Source: Gammaproteobacteria bacterium (GTDB lineage: Bacteria; Pseudomonadota; Gammaproteobacteria; Steroidobacterales; Steroidobacteraceae). From it: 8,937 bases of DNA. A program made the translations under genes and the position numbers. The notes under the pieces are model-generated. The model saw only the letters and a program-made list of their open reading frames with translations. It did no database searches and was not told where the DNA came from. This document shows positions 6,319-8,937 of this stretch, in pieces. Position 1 is the first letter of the stretch. Every line of letters begins with the position of its first letter. Location: contig JAURMS010000171.1 of NCBI GenBank assembly GCA_030830595.1, forward strand, positions 1-8,937, in the 5' to 3' direction.

Positions 6319-8103
6319 TTACCCCGTAAGCCGGTCGGAGAGGATGGACAGACCCACCAAAGTCTTCAGCCGGGCACTGTGGATGATGCCGTCGGCACAG
6401 ATGATGTCCTGATCTGGCGTTTGCAGATAGTGATCCAGTGCGGTCTGGTTGAAAAGTTGGCGGGCTGAATCAGAGCGCAAAGCGGCCTCCTGACGGATGG
6501 CACGCCACCCCGGGTTGTTGATGTCGAATAGCCGGTAGTAGGTGCGTTTTTCCCGTTGGCGAGACCAATTTTTTTCTGCCCATCTGCATAGCTGGCGCCT
6601 GGCCCTGCCGAGTCTTGTTTCTAGGAGAGGACTTGTATCATGGGAGTTACGGTCCAGAGGCAGTACTGCCAGCCGACGATGATCATGCTTGAGTGTGTCG
6701 ACCTGAATCTGGCGATTGTTCAGATAAGCAGAGGGCATGGCCAAACAGGTTTCGAGCATTGGACGGTCTGCGTAAGGCATCACCGGCCACACGAATTTTG
6801 ACAACCGCCATATGTAGGGTCCCACGTGGTAGCGGCAGCGGTGGTAGAGGCCCCAGAGGGCAGCCTTCTGAAAGGGCAGGCCAGGGAGGGTTTCGTAAGT
6901 AGCCCGCATTTTTGCCACGCAAGCGGCTACCGCTTCAGTCATGGGGAGAGCTCGGACCAGGGAAATTATCTCTGCTGGCGCGAATCCCATTGAATTCACG
7001 GTGGCGTACAGTGCGTCGAAATCATGTAGCCCGCGCCGGTGATTGTAGGCATGGGGAATCAGACTGCCGCCCATCACGTGGTCACCTAGGAAGCCATTGA
7101 CCAGCTCCAGAGTTTGGCACTTGATGCTGTCCGTGCGGGTGAGCCAGCTGAAGTCGTGAAATGTGTTGGACAGATGTTCCTCTTCCGCCACCACCAAAGC
7201 CAGTTCGTGATAACGCTCGAACCGGGCGGGAAGAAGTCTGGTCTGCATGTGCAGGGTTTTTGCGACTGCCTGCGCGCAGCGGACTTCGTGGTCTCCGGGA
7301 TCACCGAAGGTGAAAGCAGTGGTGGCTTGAAGCCGGGCTTCATGCAAGTGCCCGGCTACCAAACGCGAATCCATCCCCCCTGACAGCATCAACCCCCCAG
7401 GGCCTCGACGAGTGGCGCGGATGACTGCCCGATGGAGAGTGGCGTCAAAAAGCTTGCGGGCCGGGCCGAATTTCAGACCGAAATACTCCTCGCTCGGGAC
7501 CAAGCGGTTGGCAGGCAGGCTGGCCGCTGGCGCTCCAATCCGCCACTGGACGGCATTTCCGGGATCGGACCTCCGGATGCCCTCCCACAGGGTCTGGCAA
7601 TTGGCCAGATGGGATTGCAGCAGGATACCGGCGAGCCCCTCGGCACTGACCTGTTTGTTGTACGCGCGGTGTAGATGAATGAGGCCGGGCAGGGTTGAGA
7701 ATACCAGTACCTCAGAGGTGGACCAGAAATAAAGCGGGAAAAGACCGAGGATGTCTGTACCCAGGGTGAGCTTGCCATCAGCCCCTACGCTGCAGGCCAA
7801 GTAGTAACCGCTCTGGCCGTGCACCGCCAGGGGGCCCGATTTCTCGATCAGTCCTTGAAGGAAACCTGCCGGGTCACCTTGTGCATCGTCATATAGGTCG
7901 CCCATGATCCAAAGCCAGTTTCCCGGACTCTGGACGTGATGGACGGGGGTGGTCTTGGCCGAGGCGGTCAAGAGGGTCAGGGGACCTTCATCCCAGCGCT
8001 GCTTGATCAATTCTTGGTAGGAACTCAGACGAGACTGAACCCGCTCAACGAATGCACTCTTCCGACGCGGCTCCACGTCGACGATGCCCGCAAGGATGGT
8101 CAT
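6319..8103 (-). CDS. Asparagine-synthetase-like protein without Cys2
   Basis: The 594-residue protein has the two-domain layout of asparagine synthetase B: an Ntn-type domain (about 1-185; GDLYD at 68-72, GTDILGLFPLYFW at 115-127) and a synthetase domain with the ATP pyrophosphatase motif SGGMDS at 241-246. True glutamine-dependent enzymes begin Met-Cys, the cysteine being the glutaminase nucleophile. This one begins MTILAGIV, so it probably cannot hydrolyse glutamine. It may use free ammonia or an internal amine, as beta-lactam synthetase does. Such asparagine-synthase-related proteins are common in capsule, LPS and exopolysaccharide loci, where the substrate is usually unknown. It is the first gene of the minus-strand operon, with GGGGTAAG just before the ATG. 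Its TAA (6319-6321) lies 2 bases from the next start. Length and motifs look intact. Making free asparagine is unlikely in this context. Confidence 0.85.
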   Translation of the reverse strand: MTILAGIVDVEPRRKSAFVERVQSRLSSYQELIKQRWDEGPLTLLTASAKTTPVHHVQSPGNWLWIMGDLYDDAQGDPAGFLQGLIEKSGPLAVHGQSGYYLACSVGADGKLTLGTDILGLFPLYFWSTSEVLVFSTLPGLIHLHRAYNKQVSAEGLAGILLQSHLANCQTLWEGIRRSDPGNAVQWRIGAPAASLPANRLVPSEEYFGLKFGPARKLFDATLHRAVIRATRRGPGGLMLSGGMDSRLVAGHLHEARLQATTAFTFGDPGDHEVRCAQAVAKTLHMQTRLLPARFERYHELALVVAEEEHLSNTFHDFSWLTRTDSIKCQTLELVNGFLGDHVMGGSLIPHAYNHRRGLHDFDALYATVNSMGFAPAEIISLVRALPMTEAVAACVAKMRATYETLPGLPFQKAALWGLYHRCRYHVGPYIWRLSKFVWPVMPYADRPMLETCLAMPSAYLNNRQIQVDTLKHDHRRLAVLPLDRNSHDTSPLLETRLGRARRQLCRWAEKNWSRQREKRTYYRLFDINNPGWRAIRQEAALRSDSARQLFNQTALDHYLQTPDQDIICADGIIHSARLKTLVGLSILSDRLTG

Positions 8104-8318
8104 GTCTTACCCCGATCGCTATCCGAGGTCGGGATTAGACGGCTATTCTCTATCCATTAACAGCCCAGCCGTGTGATCGGCCGCCACCTGCATGCCGTGA
8201 TGTGACTCGGTGGACACCCTGTGTCGACGCCACCCGCATGTGTCGCGCCAAAAATACCCGTCTAGCGTCCCTTGACCGCGCCCAACAGTGTGGCGACATG
8301 CGCAGAGAGGATTTCCAG
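8104..8318. promoter_or_regulatory. Divergent intergenic region
   Basis: This 215-base gap separates two divergent genes and must contain the promoter of the minus-strand operon unless that lies further upstream. A poor candidate for the operon is TGTTAA (8162-8157) with TCTAAT (8139-8134), spacer 17, on the minus strand. For the plus-strand gene, TTGACC at 8272-8277 is a fair -35, but the -10 it implies would leave almost no leader. No convincing operator, riboswitch or terminator was seen. Confidence 0.3.
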
Positions 8319-8937
8319 ATGCAGCTGCCACCCTTGATCGAAATCGAAGCCGCCGCGGCGGTGATCCGCCCGTGGGTGCCGCCAACGCCCCAGTACAGCT
8401 GGCCGCTGCTCTCGGCCCGGGTAGGCTGCGAAGTCTGGGTCAAGCATGAGAATCACCCTCCCACCGGGGCCTTCAAGGTCCGGGGTGGCTTCTACTATCT
8501 CCATCGTCTCCGCACGCAGTCCCGGTCAGTGGCTGGACTCATTGGCGCCACGCGCGGCAATCATGGGCAGAGCCTTGCACTGGCAGGACGGGAGCACGGC
8601 GTGCCTGTGAGCATCGTGGTGCCACATGGCAACAGCCGCGAGAAGAACGCGGCAATGCGTGCCTTTGGCGCCACGCTCATCGAGCACGGCGAAGACTATG
8701 AGGCTGCCCGTCTGCACGCATTTGATCTTGCGGCAAGCCGGCATCTGGAATTCGTCCCCTCCTTCCATCGGGATCTGGTCTGCGGGGTGGCGACCTATGC
8801 GCTGGAGTTCCTGCGCAGTGTGCCTGCCCTGCACACCGTTTACTGCGCAATCGGCATGGGCTCCGGGATCTGCGGCCTGGTGCTGGTGCGGGATGCGCTG
8901 GGGCTTGAAACGGAGATCGTGGGCGTAGTGGCGCAAG
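8319..8937 (+). CDS. Threonine-dehydratase-like PLP enzyme, N-terminal part
   Basis: The frame runs off the window end after 206 complete codons. It is a fold-type II pyridoxal-phosphate enzyme of the threonine/serine ammonia-lyase group. KHENHPPTGAFKVRGG (42-57) carries the expected Schiff-base lysine at K53, GNHGQ (80-84) is the cofactor-ring loop, and GMGSG (179-183) is in the position of the Gly-rich phosphate-binding loop. Members deaminate threonine or serine to 2-oxobutyrate or pyruvate plus ammonia, or act as racemases or related lyases, and this fragment cannot decide which. ATG 8319 is chosen because AGAGAGGA (8304-8311) lies 7 bases upstream. An in-frame ATG at 8298 would add seven residues but has no Shine-Dalgarno. 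It is divergent from the glycan-type operon and looks metabolic. Effector domains, if any, lie outside the window. Confidence 0.9.
   Translation, partial: MQLPPLIEIEAAAAVIRPWVPPTPQYSWPLLSARVGCEVWVKHENHPPTGAFKVRGGFYYLHRLRTQSRSVAGLIGATRGNHGQSLALAGREHGVPVSIVVPHGNSREKNAAMRAFGATLIEHGEDYEAARLHAFDLAASRHLEFVPSFHRDLVCGVATYALEFLRSVPALHTVYCAIGMGSGICGLVLVRDALGLETEIVGVVAQ

Noticed and set aside
5630..6412. Open frame of 260 codons on the plus strand
   Set aside because: It lies opposite the PP-loop gene and the end of the asparagine-synthetase-like gene, both with clear motifs. Its translation shows no family features.
8201..8216. Second CRP-like site (TGTGACTCGGTGGACA) in the divergent region
   Set aside because: Only the left half-site matches; the right half differs at two of five positions. 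It is too weak to call.
8526..8936. Open frame of 136 codons on the minus strand
   Set aside because: It is antisense to the threonine-dehydratase-like gene, which carries the PLP lysine and GNHGQ motifs.
1..8937. CRISPR array, tRNA or rRNA genes, integrase or attachment site
   Set aside because: No regularly spaced repeats, tRNA-like cloverleaf or rRNA-like stretch was seen by eye on either strand. Small RNAs cannot be excluded without computation.

Overview
The window looks like chromosomal DNA from a proteobacterium of fairly high GC content. Supporting signs are GC-rich wobble positions, Shine-Dalgarno sites, a perfect CRP-type palindrome, a Sec signal peptide and IS3-family transposase relics. 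No gene here fixes the genus. Most of the window reads as the edge of a surface-polysaccharide or surface-modification locus, next to a gene for a large secreted protein.

Left part (1-2957): the 3' end of an unidentified gene with one membrane helix is followed by a 347-base non-coding leader. The leader holds a hairpin region, a perfect TGTGA-N6-TCACA site and an AT-rich promoter candidate. It precedes a 759-residue exported protein with an apparent propeller-like N-terminal half, a DUF11-like Ig domain and a Cys/Lys/Tyr-rich C-terminal region. A strong hairpin at 2889-2925 separates this gene from the convergent minus-strand genes.

Middle part (2958-4057, minus strand): this is a gene graveyard. 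It holds the 5' stub of a family-2 glycosyltransferase, at least two IS3-family transposase fragments, and the 3' half of a second QueC-like PP-loop protein. That PP-loop remnant is paralogous to the intact gene at 5069-6316.

Right part (4058-8103, minus strand): three tightly packed genes form an apparent operon, transcribed from 8103 leftward. They encode an asparagine-synthetase-like protein lacking the catalytic Cys2, a 415-residue QueC-like PP-loop ATPase with a four-cysteine zinc-type site, and a polysaccharide pyruvyltransferase-family protein. The gaps are 2 and 3 bases. The operon originally continued into the glycosyltransferase and perhaps the second PP-loop gene. Two ATP-dependent adenylating enzymes next to pyruvyl- and glycosyltransferase genes suggest an amide- or nitrogen-containing decoration on a surface glycan. 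That is inference. Diverging from the operon is a threonine-dehydratase-like PLP enzyme (8319 to the window end, incomplete), which looks metabolic and unrelated.

The best candidate for something undescribed is the PP-loop pair plus pyruvyltransferase cassette and its decayed second PP-loop copy.
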